In this document: positions 1-8,186 of the stretch, piece after piece
Layout of the letters: every line of letters begins with the position of its first letter
How positions within the stretch are numbered: the first letter of the stretch is position 1
The notes under the pieces: model-generated
The model's database searches: none
Told to the model about the DNA's origin: nothing
The model's input: only the letters and a program-made list of their open reading frames with translations
Assembly (NCBI GenBank): GCA_964423505.1
Contig: CAYREX010000015.1
Span: 7,585-71,584 of the forward strand
Direction: 5' to 3'
Source of the DNA: CAYREX01 sp964423505
GTDB taxonomy: Bacteria > Fermentibacterota > Fermentibacteria > Fermentibacterales > JCC-6
Length of the DNA stretch: 64,000 bases
Translations under genes and position numbers: made by a program

Positions 1-225
1 AGAGGACGGATGAGAGCGAGAGCCGCCCGGGCCAGTAGGGGAGCTGTGCCCCTGGAGAGCTAGTTCATGCCATTGTCGCTCTAGAGGTTCGTTGACCGGC
101 CGCATGATGCCTGATATGCTTCAATGTGGTACCGGATATGAGAAGATAGGAGAAGATAGCGTACCATGGAGCAGGATTCGGGAGGCGGGTTCGGAAGGTG
201 CATAATCCAGGTTTCTATTGGCCAT
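1..225 (+). mobile_element. IS91-like element 3' end, copy 1 (truncated by window edge)
   Basis: Bases 2-13 read Glu-Asp-Gly-stop, matching the C-termini of the two transposase remnants further right (E-A-G-stop at 3072 and E-V-G-stop at 4161), so the window opens on the last codons of an IS91-family transposase. The following ~210 bp are nearly identical to 4162-4373 and clearly related to 3073-3264. Similarity stops after the shared ATTGGCCAT, which I take as the element end. In IS91 elements the replication origin lies 3' of the transposase, so this stretch would hold it; that assignment is from family knowledge. A secreted-protein gene starts 76 bp downstream. Confidence 0.7.
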
Positions 226-301
226 GCCCATGCCCTCGTCGATGATATCCCAGGCTTGTGGCCGACTGGAGGGACCGGCAGGAGCTAGAAGGGTTGGAAA
301 G

Positions 302-2125
302 ATGCGCGCTACGCTGATAGTACTATGGATTGCCGGTGCCGCAATTGCCGGTACGGCCGAACAGACCGACTGGTCGGGCGGTGACGGCGTGATAGGGCCG
401 GTCATCGACTGGGGAGATCAATTCTATTCGGATACCGATGTTAACTGGTCATCTGATCCAGGCGAGGTTTCTCTAGGATACAGTCCCGTTGAGCACACGG
501 TTGAGCAGAACTTCGACGGAGCATATTCAGTCTATGCCGAGGACGTCGACGGAGACGGAGACATGGATGTACTGGGAGCCTCGTACTACGACGACGACAT
601 CACCTGGTGGGAGAACGATGACGGCTCGGGCACCAGCTGGACCGAGCATACGATTGATGCGAACTTCGACGGAGCAGGGTCAGTCTATGCCCAGGATGTC
701 AACGGTGACGGCGACATGGACGTACTGGGAGCTGCCGACGACGACTACGACATCACCTGGTGGGAGAACGACGACGGATCGGGAACCAGTTGGACCGAGC
801 ATACGGTTGATGGGTACTTCTACGGAGCAGAGTCAGTCTACGCCCAGGACGTCAACGGTGACGGAGACATGGATGTGCTGGGAGCTTCAGTTTCCAACGA
901 CAACATCACCTGGTGGGAGAACGACGACGGATCGGGCACCAGTTGGACCGAGCATACGGTTGATGGGGACTTCTGGGGAGCAATTTCAGTCTACGCCGAG
1001 GACGTCGACGGTGACGGAGACATGGACGTGCTGGGAGCCGCCGCCGTCGACGACGACATCACCTGGTGGGAGAACGTCGATGGCTCGGGCACCAGTTGGA
1101 CCGAGCGTACGATTGATGGGAACTTCCGTGGAACACATTCAGTCTATGCCCAGGACGTCGACGGTGACGGAGACATGGACGTGCTGGGAGCAGCCATATC
1201 GGCCGACGACATCACCTGGTGGGAGAACGATGACGGCTCGGGCACCAGCTGGACCGAGCATACGATTGATGCGAACTTCGACGGAGCAGAGTCAGTCTAT
1301 GCCCAGGATGTTGATGGAGACGGGTACATGGATGTGCTGGGGGCTGCCTATGGGACTGACGACATCACCTGGTGGGAGAACGGCGACGGTTCGGGCACCA
1401 GTTGGACCGAGCATACCGTTGATGCGAACTTCGACGGAGCAGCGTCAGTCTATGCCCAGGACGTTGATGGAGACGGGTACATGGACGTGCTGGGAGCAGC
1501 CTTCTTGGCCATGGACATTACCTGGTGGGATGCAACGAACTTCGCTTCCGAAGGCCGCCTGGAATCAAGCATACTGGATGTACAGGAGAGCCCTGAATGG
1601 CAGGACATAGACTGGACCTGCACGGAGCCTGCCGGTACAAGCGTAGGGTTTCAGGTACGGGCATCCGCCGATCCAGACAGCATGGGGGCCTGGTCGGATA
1701 CGCTCTTCTCTCCGGACAGCCTGTCAGGAGTACTCGCCGACGGTGACAGTCTCTTCCAGTACAGGGCCATTCTTCACACCGACGACCCAAGCCTGTCGCC
1801 CATATTGGACAGCGTGAGCGTCTCTTGGGAGCTTTGGACTGGCGTAGAGGGTGAGACCGGCAGTCCGGTGGGGGTGTTCGCACTTCGCGGCGCCGTGCCC
1901 AACCCGGCCCGGGGTGTTGCCCTGGTGAGATTCTCCCTGCCCGGGGAGGGTCCGGCCGAGCTCCTGGTCTACGATGTTGCCGGACGTGTGGTGAGCAGGA
2001 ATTCGGATGTTCTTCCCGCCGGGAGGCATCAGATCGAGCTGGAGGGCCTTGCCGCAGGGGTGTACCTGGTCAGGCTCAGCGCTGGGGATCTCACTGCTAC
2101 GGAGCGCTTCGTAGTCACCCGCTAG
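302..2125 (+). CDS. Secreted seven-repeat FG-GAP/VCBS-type beta-propeller with T9SS-type sorting domain
   Basis: 607-residue exported protein. ATG at 302 is preferred because it opens directly on a signal peptide (residues 1 to about 17); an in-frame ATG at 218 would add 28 uncharged residues overlapping the IS91 end. Residues 64 to about 420 are seven units of exactly 51 residues, each with a VYAQDVDGDGDMDVLGA calcium-loop-like motif followed by ITWWEN and GSGTSWT, typical of VCBS/FG-GAP blades, so a single seven-bladed propeller is likely. The last ~75 residues have the asparagine-proline start and final G-V-Y-L-V-R-L strand of a T9SS type A sorting domain. The mature N-terminus (TDWSGG..GPV.DW) is shared with the broken gene at 2536. 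Binding partner and function are unknown. Confidence 0.85.
   Translation: MRATLIVLWIAGAAIAGTAEQTDWSGGDGVIGPVIDWGDQFYSDTDVNWSSDPGEVSLGYSPVEHTVEQNFDGAYSVYAEDVDGDGDMDVLGASYYDDDITWWENDDGSGTSWTEHTIDANFDGAGSVYAQDVNGDGDMDVLGAADDDYDITWWENDDGSGTSWTEHTVDGYFYGAESVYAQDVNGDGDMDVLGASVSNDNITWWENDDGSGTSWTEHTVDGDFWGAISVYAEDVDGDGDMDVLGAAAVDDDITWWENVDGSGTSWTERTIDGNFRGTHSVYAQDVDGDGDMDVLGAAISADDITWWENDDGSGTSWTEHTIDANFDGAESVYAQDVDGDGYMDVLGAAYGTDDITWWENGDGSGTSWTEHTVDANFDGAASVYAQDVDGDGYMDVLGAAFLAMDITWWDATNFASEGRLESSILDVQESPEWQDIDWTCTEPAGTSVGFQVRASADPDSMGAWSDTLFSPDSLSGVLADGDSLFQYRAILHTDDPSLSPILDSVSVSWELWTGVEGETGSPVGVFALRGAVPNPARGVALVRFSLPGEGPAELLVYDVAGRVVSRNSDVLPAGRHQIELEGLAAGVYLVRLSAGDLTATERFVVTR
491..1561 (+). repeat. 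Seven tandem 153-bp coding repeats
   Basis: The landmark CATCACCTGG (ATT variant in the last unit) occurs at 598, 751, 904, 1057, 1210, 1363 and 1516, exactly 153 bp apart each time. Each unit encodes one 51-residue propeller blade. Nucleotide identity between units is high, including silent positions, suggesting recent duplication or gene conversion. The seventh unit diverges after TWW. Confidence 0.9.
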
Positions 2126-2370
2126 GGTCCTTCGTGCAGGGGCGCAGGAACGAGCATCTCGACTAGGCGGGGCGAAATGTGTCCCGGCTCCGGAGGGCAG
2201 GACTGGGTCGGAGTTCTCGCCGCAGGATATCACTCCGTAGATCTGTATGCACTCTCATCCAGCAACTACATCTGCCGGATGAGGGCGGGGGCTTCCGAGG
2301 CGACGCGGCGTTTCGCTGTCATAGAGTAGCTGGCGGGGTTCGAAAGCGTCCAATACGGGGCACCACGGCC

Positions 2371-2431
2371 CAAACGGGCAAGGCTTGCCTTGCCCGTTTG
2401 AGCGATGGAGTTTGCAGTCGCAAACTCCATC
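2371..2431. repeat. Two adjacent perfect hairpins in the 2126-2535 intergenic region
   Basis: 2371-2400 is a 14-bp perfect inverted repeat with a two-base centre (CAAACGGGCAAGGC arm). 2404-2431 is a 12-bp perfect inverted repeat with a four-base loop (GATGGAGTTTGC arm). Only three bases separate them. No T-run follows, so they do not look like ordinary terminators; a REP/MITE-type repeat or a paired structural element fits better. I see no convincing gene in the rest of 2126-2535. Confidence 0.7.
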
Positions 2432-2535
2432 CCTTCCGCAGGCCGCAGAGCCACATGCCCTCCGGCTTTTCCACCTCAGCAGATTTCTTGACGGATGTTT
2501 CCATCCCGTCGATACTCTCAAGGGAAGGGAATGAA

Positions 2536-2649
2536 ATGAAGCTGCCTGTTGCCGCCGCAATGCTCCTCTATTGCGTATCTCTTGCAGATCATGCAATCCA
2601 GATCGACTGGTCAGGTGGGCCAGGGGCCTGGGGCCCGGTCACAGACTGA
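2536..2649 (+). pseudogene. Truncated secreted-protein gene (signal peptide plus start of mature protein)
   Basis: ATG at 2536 follows an AGGGAAGGGA purine tract and gives a 37-residue product: a signal peptide, then IDWSGGPGAWGPVTD and a TGA. The same motif (TDWSGG..GPVIDW) opens the mature part of the 302-2125 protein, where the next codon is TGG (Trp). The homology breaks at that point and IS91 transposase sequence begins about 45 bp later. This is best read as a paralogue truncated by IS91-associated rearrangement. An intact 37-residue peptide is possible but unlikely. Confidence 0.6.
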
Positions 2650-2694
2650 TATCCGCTGTATCGCTCTGTGCCTCTAACACCAGATTGCAGCCTT

Positions 2695-3072
2695 CTACTA
2701 TACGGCATGTACAGCCATGCGTGGCGGGGCAGGGAGCACCGGCAGCGGATCTCGACGACAGAGCACGATCAGACGGTGCTGCCGGAGGAGGAGAATACCT
2801 CTCCCCGCTCCAGCCGCAGGCGGCGCATGTGGGCGATCCTGTTGCAGCGGGTGTGGGACATCGATGCCCTGAAGTGCCCCAGCTGCGGTGGCCGCATGCG
2901 GGTCACCTCGGTCATGGAGCGTCCCGCGGTCATCAGGCGCATCCTGGAGCATCTGGATCTATGGGTGGAGGAGGAGCCCAGACCGACGCCCGTGCCGCTC
3001 AAGCCTGTTTTCGACCCCGATGCGGACTACGTGACCTGGCGGGACGACGTGCCGGAGATAGAGGCCGGGTGA
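2695..3072 (+). pseudogene. IS91-family transposase, C-terminal fragment
   Basis: The frame encodes LLYGMYSHAWRG followed by a basic linker, RRMWAILLQRVWDIDAL, the C-P-x-C-G-G-R-M zinc-knuckle remnant, and VIRRILEHLDLW, ending in TGA at 3070-3072. This block order (Y-G-x-Y-S, W-A-x-L-L-x-R-V, CPxCGGRM, I-R-R-I-L-x-H-L) is typical of IS801/IS1294-type IS91 transposases. The N-terminal and catalytic Y2/HUH regions are absent here; a middle portion occurs separately at 5955-6436. Nonfunctional alone. Confidence 0.8.
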
Positions 3073-3264
3073 AAGTCGTCCGGGCTGGTAGGGGAAGGTG
3101 CCGCTAGGGAACTCTCTCATGCTGTTGTCTCTTGAGAGATTCGTTGACCGGCCGCGGGATGCCGGACATGCTACGAAGCGGTGCCGGATGCGGGAAGAGA
3201 GCGAGCTATGGAGCAGGATTCGGGAGGCATGGTCTGAGGGAGCTAAATCCAGTTTCCTATTGGC
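3073..3264 (+). mobile_element. IS91-like element 3' end, copy 2
   Basis: Directly follows the transposase stop. It is related along its length to 14-225 and 4162-4373, sharing GAGATTCGTTGACCGGC, GCAGGATTCGGGAGGC and CCTATTGGC, but is more diverged. Similarity ends near CCTATTGGC at 3264. A lipoprotein gene starts 126 bp downstream. The intervening 3265-3389 is AT-richer and shows no gene. Confidence 0.65.
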
Positions 3265-3389
3265 TTTCTCATTAACTCTGCTTTAAGTGCTTTCCTCGCT
3301 CTTTCCTGAATCTTGCTATTTGAGCATTGGCTTTGAAGTTAATATGCTTCATATTGTTCGTTGTGCAGATTTCATTCAAAGGAGGGAAG

Positions 3390-3740
3390 ATGCCACGCAA
3401 AGTCATCATGTTCTTGCTTCTTGGAGCTTTTGTTGTTTCCGGCTGCGGCGGTGAAAGTGATACACCATCCTCCAGTGTTGATACCAGCGACCCTCTGCAG
3501 GTTGCCGAAGCTTTTTACTACGCGGTTGAACAAGGGGACGTAGATGCTGCACTGGAGTACGTGGACCCTGAGATGGTGAGTGATTTCAGGTCTGCCATGA
3601 GCGGGGGAATGCCCAGCTTTCCCTCGGATTACGAGGTAATGGTAATGACTGAAGGCGATGAGGCCGAGGCCAACGTTACCGGCGCGGACCTTGAGATAGA
3701 TATGGTGCTGATCGACGGGGAGTGGTGGGTAACCAGATAG
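3390..3740 (+). CDS. Small lipoprotein, NTF2/DUF4878-like
   Basis: 116 residues. ATG at 3390 is preceded by a strong AAAGGAGG site. A short signal peptide ends in a lipobox (VVSGC) and is followed by a Ser/Thr-rich linker. The mature domain (DPLQVAEAFYYAVEQGDVDAALEYVDPE) resembles DUF4878/NTF2-like lipoproteins, where a helix plus sheet forms a small cone-shaped pocket, and the C-terminus (DGEWWVTR) matches the end of that fold. Ligand unknown. Composition is AT-richer than the genes right of 10,400, and it lies between two IS91-like ends, so transfer is likely. The following 3741-3940 holds no gene that I can see. Confidence 0.75.
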   Translation: MPRKVIMFLLLGAFVVSGCGGESDTPSSSVDTSDPLQVAEAFYYAVEQGDVDAALEYVDPEMVSDFRSAMSGGMPSFPSDYEVMVMTEGDEAEANVTGADLEIDMVLIDGEWWVTR

Positions 3741-3940
3741 AGCTTCTGCGGGCTATTCCTGCTTTGGCTGCTACTTTCTGGCTTTAAGCTTCCACCAGAG
3801 GACTATAGCGGTCGAATCAAGCGAGACTACAGTGACAAGGGTCTTATTATCGCCGTAGTCGTTATAGCCGAATACCAGCCTGAGCACTAAAACACTATCG
3901 TTCCCATGTGTTCCTCCTCAATATGCTAATATTGCAAGAT

Positions 3941-4161
3941 GGCTTGTTTATCGACGCCCTTTCGTGCCCCCTGTGCGGAGGTCGCATGAGCGCCATCTCG
4001 TCGTAGAGCGTCCCACGGTCATCAGGCGCATCCTGGAGCATCTCGACCTGTGGATGGAGGAGGAGCCCAGACCGACCCCCGCGCCGCTTGAGCTGGTCTG
4101 CGAACCTGATGCGGACTACATGCACTGGCGGGACGACGTGCCTGAGATCGAGGTCGGGTGA
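3941..4161 (+). pseudogene. IS91-family transposase C-terminal fragment, frameshifted
   Basis: Reads FIDALSCPLCGGRMSAISS then TAG. The homology continues in another frame as ERPTVIRRILEHLDLW to a TGA at 4159-4161. Alignment with 2860-3072 shows one missing base between the zinc-knuckle motif and the ERP motif, enough to cause the frameshift. The surviving part is shorter than at 2695-3072. Dead copy. Confidence 0.75.
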
Positions 4162-4373
4162 GAGCGAGAGCTGCCCGGGCCAGTAGGGGAGCTGTGCCCC
4201 TGGGGAGCCTTTTCATGCTGTTGTCGCTTGAGAGGTTCGTTGACCGGCTGCATGATGCCTGATATGCTTCAATGTGGTACCGGATATGAGAAGATAGGGG
4301 AAGATAGCGTACCATGAAGCAGGATTCGGGAGGCGGGTTCGGAAGGTGCATAATCCAGGTTCCTATTGGCCAT
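4162..4373 (+). mobile_element. IS91-like element 3' end, copy 3
   Basis: Nearly identical to positions 14-225, with only scattered substitutions over about 210 bp and the same ATTGGCCAT end. Directly follows the transposase stop. The propeller gene starts 30 bp past the end, so its transcription may begin inside the element. Copies 1 and 3 are direct repeats about 4.15 kb apart, a possible substrate for recombination that would delete 226-4373. Confidence 0.7.
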
Positions 4374-4402
4374 TTGCCCCAAGGGGTTGGAGGGGAGAAT
4401 CC

Positions 4403-5749
4403 ATGAGGCTGGCACCCGGTTTGGTTCTGGTATTGCTCATCTTTGTCATCGGCGCGAGCGCGGATGACTGGCAGCTCACCGTTATCGACTCCCAAGGCGA
4501 TGTGGGAGCCTTCCCGTCGATTTCCCTGGACGGCTCGGGAAATCCCTCGATCTCGTACTACGACTGGTCGGAGGGAAACCTCAAGTTCGCTTGCTTTGAC
4601 GGAGCCGACTGGCAGACGGAAACGGTCCTCACCACCGGCGACCTCGGATGCTTCACCTCGATGGCCCACGATACCCTGGACCATCCGCAGATATCCCATT
4701 TCGACGTCACCAACGAGGATTTGAGGTTCGCATATCACAACGGCTCCGAATGGCTTTTCGAGACGGTCAACGAATCGGGGAATGTAGGACAGTACAGCTC
4801 GCTGGACTGCTCGGAGGGCGGTACATTCATCTGCTATTCCGACGCCACCAACGGATACCTGGAGATGGCGCACTTCACCGGATCGGGCTGGATAAGGGAG
4901 ACCGTGGACGACTCCGGGAACGTCGGCGAACACGTCTCGCTGTCGATGGCCTCTTCGGGGTTCCCGCATATTGCATACTACGACGAAGCCTCCGGGGACC
5001 TGAAGTACGCTCGTTACGAAGAGGGTCCGGGATGGCAGTACGAGGACGTGGATACCGCCGGCAACGTAGGATGGTATCCTTCGATAGCAGTGGATGCGTC
5101 CGGCAATCCCCACATCTCCTACTTCGACGTGTCGAATGAGTATCTCAAGTACGCCCACCACAACGGTACCGAATGGGAGATCGTCGACATTGCATACCTC
5201 GGGGAGGATGTGGGATCCGTTTCGAACACCTCCATCGCCCTAGACCTCTCGGAGGAGCCGCACATCAGCTACCAGGATTTTGCCGACGAGAACCTCCAGC
5301 ACGCCCATCTGGAGGGCTCGAGCTGGGTGGCGGAGGACGTAGACACAACCGCGAACAACACGGGCTACTGCAGTGCCATCGCCCTGGATCAGGACGGTTT
5401 CGTCCATATAGCCTACTACGATATGACCGAATACGCCCTGAAGTACGCCTACAACGGCCCACCCGCGGGACTGAATGACGATGCTGTGCCGGGATGGTGC
5501 ACATTCGCACGACCAGTCCCCAACCCCTGCACCAACGGCACGGCAATGTCCTTCGTTCTGACCGCAGCCTCTACCGTGGAACTGGAGGTCTACAGTTCCT
5601 CCGGGAGGTTGGTCGCCCGAGTTCCACCGGAGCACTACACCTCCGGCGAGCACCAGGTTCAGCTGCCCGATATGCCTCCTGGAGTCTATCTCTGTCGGGT
5701 AGTCGCAGAAGGCCTGACCTATACCGGGAGCTTCGTGGATATAGAGTAG
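4403..5749 (+). CDS. Secreted beta-propeller-like repeat protein with T9SS-type sorting domain
   Basis: 448 residues. ATG at 4403 is chosen because it follows a GGAGGGGA ribosome site and starts a clear signal peptide (20 residues, ending GASA); an upstream in-frame ATG at 4346 would lie in the IS91 end. About seven repeats of 46-47 residues each contain ISYYD, L-K-Y-A and GxxWxxExVD, suggesting a seven-bladed propeller unrelated in motif to the 302-2125 protein. From about residue 370 the asparagine-proline motif, SSGRLVARV turn and final PPGVYLCRV strand mark a T9SS type A sorting domain. Probably cell-surface or released; no catalytic motif is visible. After it, 5750-5954 contains nothing recognisable. 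Confidence 0.85.
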   Translation: MRLAPGLVLVLLIFVIGASADDWQLTVIDSQGDVGAFPSISLDGSGNPSISYYDWSEGNLKFACFDGADWQTETVLTTGDLGCFTSMAHDTLDHPQISHFDVTNEDLRFAYHNGSEWLFETVNESGNVGQYSSLDCSEGGTFICYSDATNGYLEMAHFTGSGWIRETVDDSGNVGEHVSLSMASSGFPHIAYYDEASGDLKYARYEEGPGWQYEDVDTAGNVGWYPSIAVDASGNPHISYFDVSNEYLKYAHHNGTEWEIVDIAYLGEDVGSVSNTSIALDLSEEPHISYQDFADENLQHAHLEGSSWVAEDVDTTANNTGYCSAIALDQDGFVHIAYYDMTEYALKYAYNGPPAGLNDDAVPGWCTFARPVPNPCTNGTAMSFVLTAASTVELEVYSSSGRLVARVPPEHYTSGEHQVQLPDMPPGVYLCRVVAEGLTYTGSFVDIE

Positions 5750-5954
5750 GCCACGTGGAGCGGATTCCCGCGTGCCTCTGCGGAGAAGAGGTGGTCTCCG
5801 GAGTAGCTGTACGCATCAGATACTTGGGCGGTGTATAGGCCAGAGCGGCCCCAGATCCTCCCCGACCATCAGCGTGGACGGAGTACGGAGGGATCATGTA
5901 GCGCTTCTCCAGAGGCTGCACTTCCTGCACCACAGGAGGCTTCTGCCGTAGCTC

Positions 5955-6436
5955 TGCAGCTGCGCGCGGAAGTCGATCACCACCTTCCTGCACGAGGCCA
6001 CCGGCCGCCGCGACGTCTTCCCGGGCGGCGTGCTGGTCCCCCGGACCTTCGGCGGTCATGCCAACTGGCCCCCCCATGTCCACGGCCTGCTCACGGACAC
6101 CTGCCGTGACCGGAAGGGCAACACGTTCCCGCTGCCACCAATCACCGACCAGGAACTGAAGGGTATCGAAGAGGTCTTTCGCTCCCTCGTACTGCAGATG
6201 CTCCTGAAAGAGGAGAAGCTGTTTCCAGATCTCGCGGAGAAGATGCGGAGCTGGAAGCACAGCGGTTTCCGGGATCTCCCGGGAACCTCATGTTACCGGA
6301 TATGCAGGCTTCTCCGTCTACCGGGGGGGAGCCGGTCGAGGACGAGGAGGGGAGAAGGGCTCTTTCGGAGTACCTGTCCAGGGCTCCCTTCTCGCTGGAG
6401 CGGATGACGGTCACGGAGGGTGGCGGTTCGGTTAGC
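5955..6436 (+). pseudogene. IS91-family transposase, middle fragment, frameshifted
   Basis: From about 5965 the frame reads CARKSITTFLHEATGRRDVF, then a TFGGHANWPPHVHGLL block. The H-x-H is the HUH-type histidine motif of IS91 transposases. It continues through EEVFRSLVLQMLLKE to SWKHSGF near 6270. The homology resumes in another frame as AGFSVYRGEPVEDEEG and YLSRAPFSLERMTV, also standard IS91 blocks. The N-terminus and the C-terminal zinc-knuckle part are missing. Together with 2695-3072 it reconstructs much of one transposase, suggesting one family scattered through the region. Confidence 0.75.
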
Positions 6437-6519
6437 TAATGCGGCGAGCGGTTCCATCCCGGCCTCGGCCGCAACTTCGAGGTGTGTTTGGAAAGCACGG
6501 ATAGGGAGGCAGGCCCTGT

Positions 6520-7689
6520 ATGGAGAGGCTCGTAACGTCGGATTTCAAGCTCGGCATCATCGCCGGTGGCCAGCTCGGCAAGATGCTGGCGCTGGCGGCC
6601 AGCCAGTGGGACGTCAAGACGTACGTCCTCGACTCGGATCCGCACTGCCCGGCTTCCACCGTTTGCACCCGGCTTGTCTCGGGCGATTACAGGGATTTTC
6701 ATGCGGTTCGGGCGTTTGGGCGCCAGGTCGACATGGTTACCTTTGAGATTGAGCATGTGAACGTGGAGGCGCTTCGGCAGCTCAAGGACGAAGGGCGGCG
6801 CATCTCTCCCGATCCGGATGTGCTTGCGATGATCCAGGACAAAGGCCGGCAGAAGCAGTTCTTCCAGCGGCAGGGGGTTCCCAGCGCGGCTTTTTCGCTG
6901 TATCCGAACCGCGAGGAAATCCTGCGGGCGGTGAAGAACGGCCGGTGCCGGATCCCGTTCGTGCAGAAGGGAAGGACCGCCGGATACGACGGGAAGGGCG
7001 TCGTGGTGGTCCGCCAGCCGGACGATCTCGACAGGCTGCTGGACGTCGCCTCGGTGGTCGAGGACGCCGTCGATGTGGAGAAGGAGCTCTCCGTGATTGT
7101 CGCCCGCAACCCGCGCGGCCAGACGGCGTGCTTCCCGCCGGTGGAAATGGTGTTCAACCAGGATGCGAACCTGGTGGAGATGCTCGTCAGCCCGGCCCAG
7201 GTCGATGAGGGGATCAAGCGCGAGGCTACGCGATTGGCGTGCCGGATGGTGGAGCAATGCGACCTGGTGGGCGTTCTGGCCGTCGAGATGTTTCTGGACA
7301 GGGCCGGCGAACTGTGGGTCAACGAGATTGCTCCGCGGCCCCACAACTCCGGGCACCACACGATCGAAAGCGCCGTTACTTCTCAGTATGAGCAGCACTT
7401 GCGGGCGATCTTCGACTTTCCGCTCGGAAGCACGGAGTTGAAGCGCCCGGCGGTGTTGATGAACCTGCTGGGGGAAAGGGGGCACGAGGGGCCGGTGCGG
7501 TACCATGGATTGACCGAGAGCATTGGGCTGCCCGGAGTCAAGATCCATATCTACGGCAAGAAGGAAACATGGCCCTTCCGCAAAATGGGGCACGTAACGA
7601 TCGTCGCCCCGTCGATCGAGCAGGCCAGGCAACACGCAGAACAGGTCAAGCAACGCGTAAAGGTGGGGTCATGGAAAAGCCGAAGGTAG
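6520..7689 (+). CDS. purK: N5-carboxyaminoimidazole ribonucleotide synthase
   Basis: 389-residue ATP-grasp enzyme that carboxylates AIR to N5-CAIR with ATP and bicarbonate in purine synthesis. Visible signatures are the N-terminal GIIAGGQLGKML loop, the ATP-grasp core with GYDGKGVVVV, the EMFLDRAGELWVNEIAPRPHNSGH catalytic region around residues 265-290 (shown by E-x-x-P-R-x-H-N-S-G-H) and the C-terminal HIYGKKE...RKMGHVT. Length is normal. It overlaps purE by 19 bp, implying translational coupling. Codon use differs from genes further right: none of its isoleucines uses ATA, a common codon elsewhere in the window, and CGC/CGG dominate over AGG. With IS91 debris just upstream, horizontal acquisition is likely. 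Confidence 0.95.
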   Translation: MERLVTSDFKLGIIAGGQLGKMLALAASQWDVKTYVLDSDPHCPASTVCTRLVSGDYRDFHAVRAFGRQVDMVTFEIEHVNVEALRQLKDEGRRISPDPDVLAMIQDKGRQKQFFQRQGVPSAAFSLYPNREEILRAVKNGRCRIPFVQKGRTAGYDGKGVVVVRQPDDLDRLLDVASVVEDAVDVEKELSVIVARNPRGQTACFPPVEMVFNQDANLVEMLVSPAQVDEGIKREATRLACRMVEQCDLVGVLAVEMFLDRAGELWVNEIAPRPHNSGHHTIESAVTSQYEQHLRAIFDFPLGSTELKRPAVLMNLLGERGHEGPVRYHGLTESIGLPGVKIHIYGKKETWPFRKMGHVTIVAPSIEQARQHAEQVKQRVKVGSWKSRR

Positions 7690-8186
7690 GTATCATCATG
7701 GGGTCGGATTCCGACCTTCCGGTCATGCAGCAGGCGGCGGACATCCTGGAGGAGTTTGGCGTCCCCTACGAGTTGACGGTCGTTTCCGCACATCGCACGC
7801 CCAAGCGGATGCTCGAGTATGCGGAGGGGGCCGACGGGAGGGAGCTGGAGGTGGTGATCGCCGGGGCCGGCGGCGCCGCCCATCTACCGGGGATGGTCGC
7901 ATCGATCTGCCCACTGCCGGTGATCGGCGTTCCCGTGCGTTCCTCGAACTCCATCGACGGGTGGGACTCGGTGCTCTCGATCCTGCAGATGCCCGGAGGC
8001 GTTCCCGTGGCCACGGTGGCCCTCAACGGCGCGAAGAACGCCGGTTTGCTGGCCGTGCAGATCCTCTCCGTCGGGGACCGGCGCCTGCGGGACCGGCTCA
8101 TCGAATACAAGCGGGAGCTGGGCCGTTCGGTCATGCGCAAGGCGGACCGGCTCGCCGCGAGATTCAAGCCGACACTTGACGCGTAG
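7671..8186 (+). CDS. purE: 5-(carboxyamino)imidazole ribonucleotide mutase
   Basis: 171 residues. Converts N5-CAIR, the PurK product, to CAIR. Diagnostic motifs are GIIMGSDSDLPVM near the N-terminus, VSAHRTP around residue 44, AGAGGAAHLPGMVAS and LNGAKNAGLLAVQIL. The presence of purK upstream indicates the class I (N5-CAIR mutase) type. The ATG at 7671 lies inside the 3' end of purK (19-bp overlap, different frame). Like purK it contains no ATA isoleucine codon. Confidence 0.95.
   Translation: MEKPKVGIIMGSDSDLPVMQQAADILEEFGVPYELTVVSAHRTPKRMLEYAEGADGRELEVVIAGAGGAAHLPGMVASICPLPVIGVPVRSSNSIDGWDSVLSILQMPGGVPVATVALNGAKNAGLLAVQILSVGDRRLRDRLIEYKRELGRSVMRKADRLAARFKPTLDA

Noticed and set aside
491..1561. 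CRISPR array
   Set aside because: The repeats are contiguous coding units without unique spacers of constant length, and they keep one reading frame.
489..1610. Long open frame overlapping the seven-repeat propeller gene in another frame
   Set aside because: It is a shadow of the 153-bp repeat: low-complexity Thr/Arg/Pro sequence with no ribosome site.
2536..2649. TGA after codon 37 read as selenocysteine
   Set aside because: The homologous codon is Trp, the downstream frame is not protein-like, and IS91 sequence begins within 50 bp.
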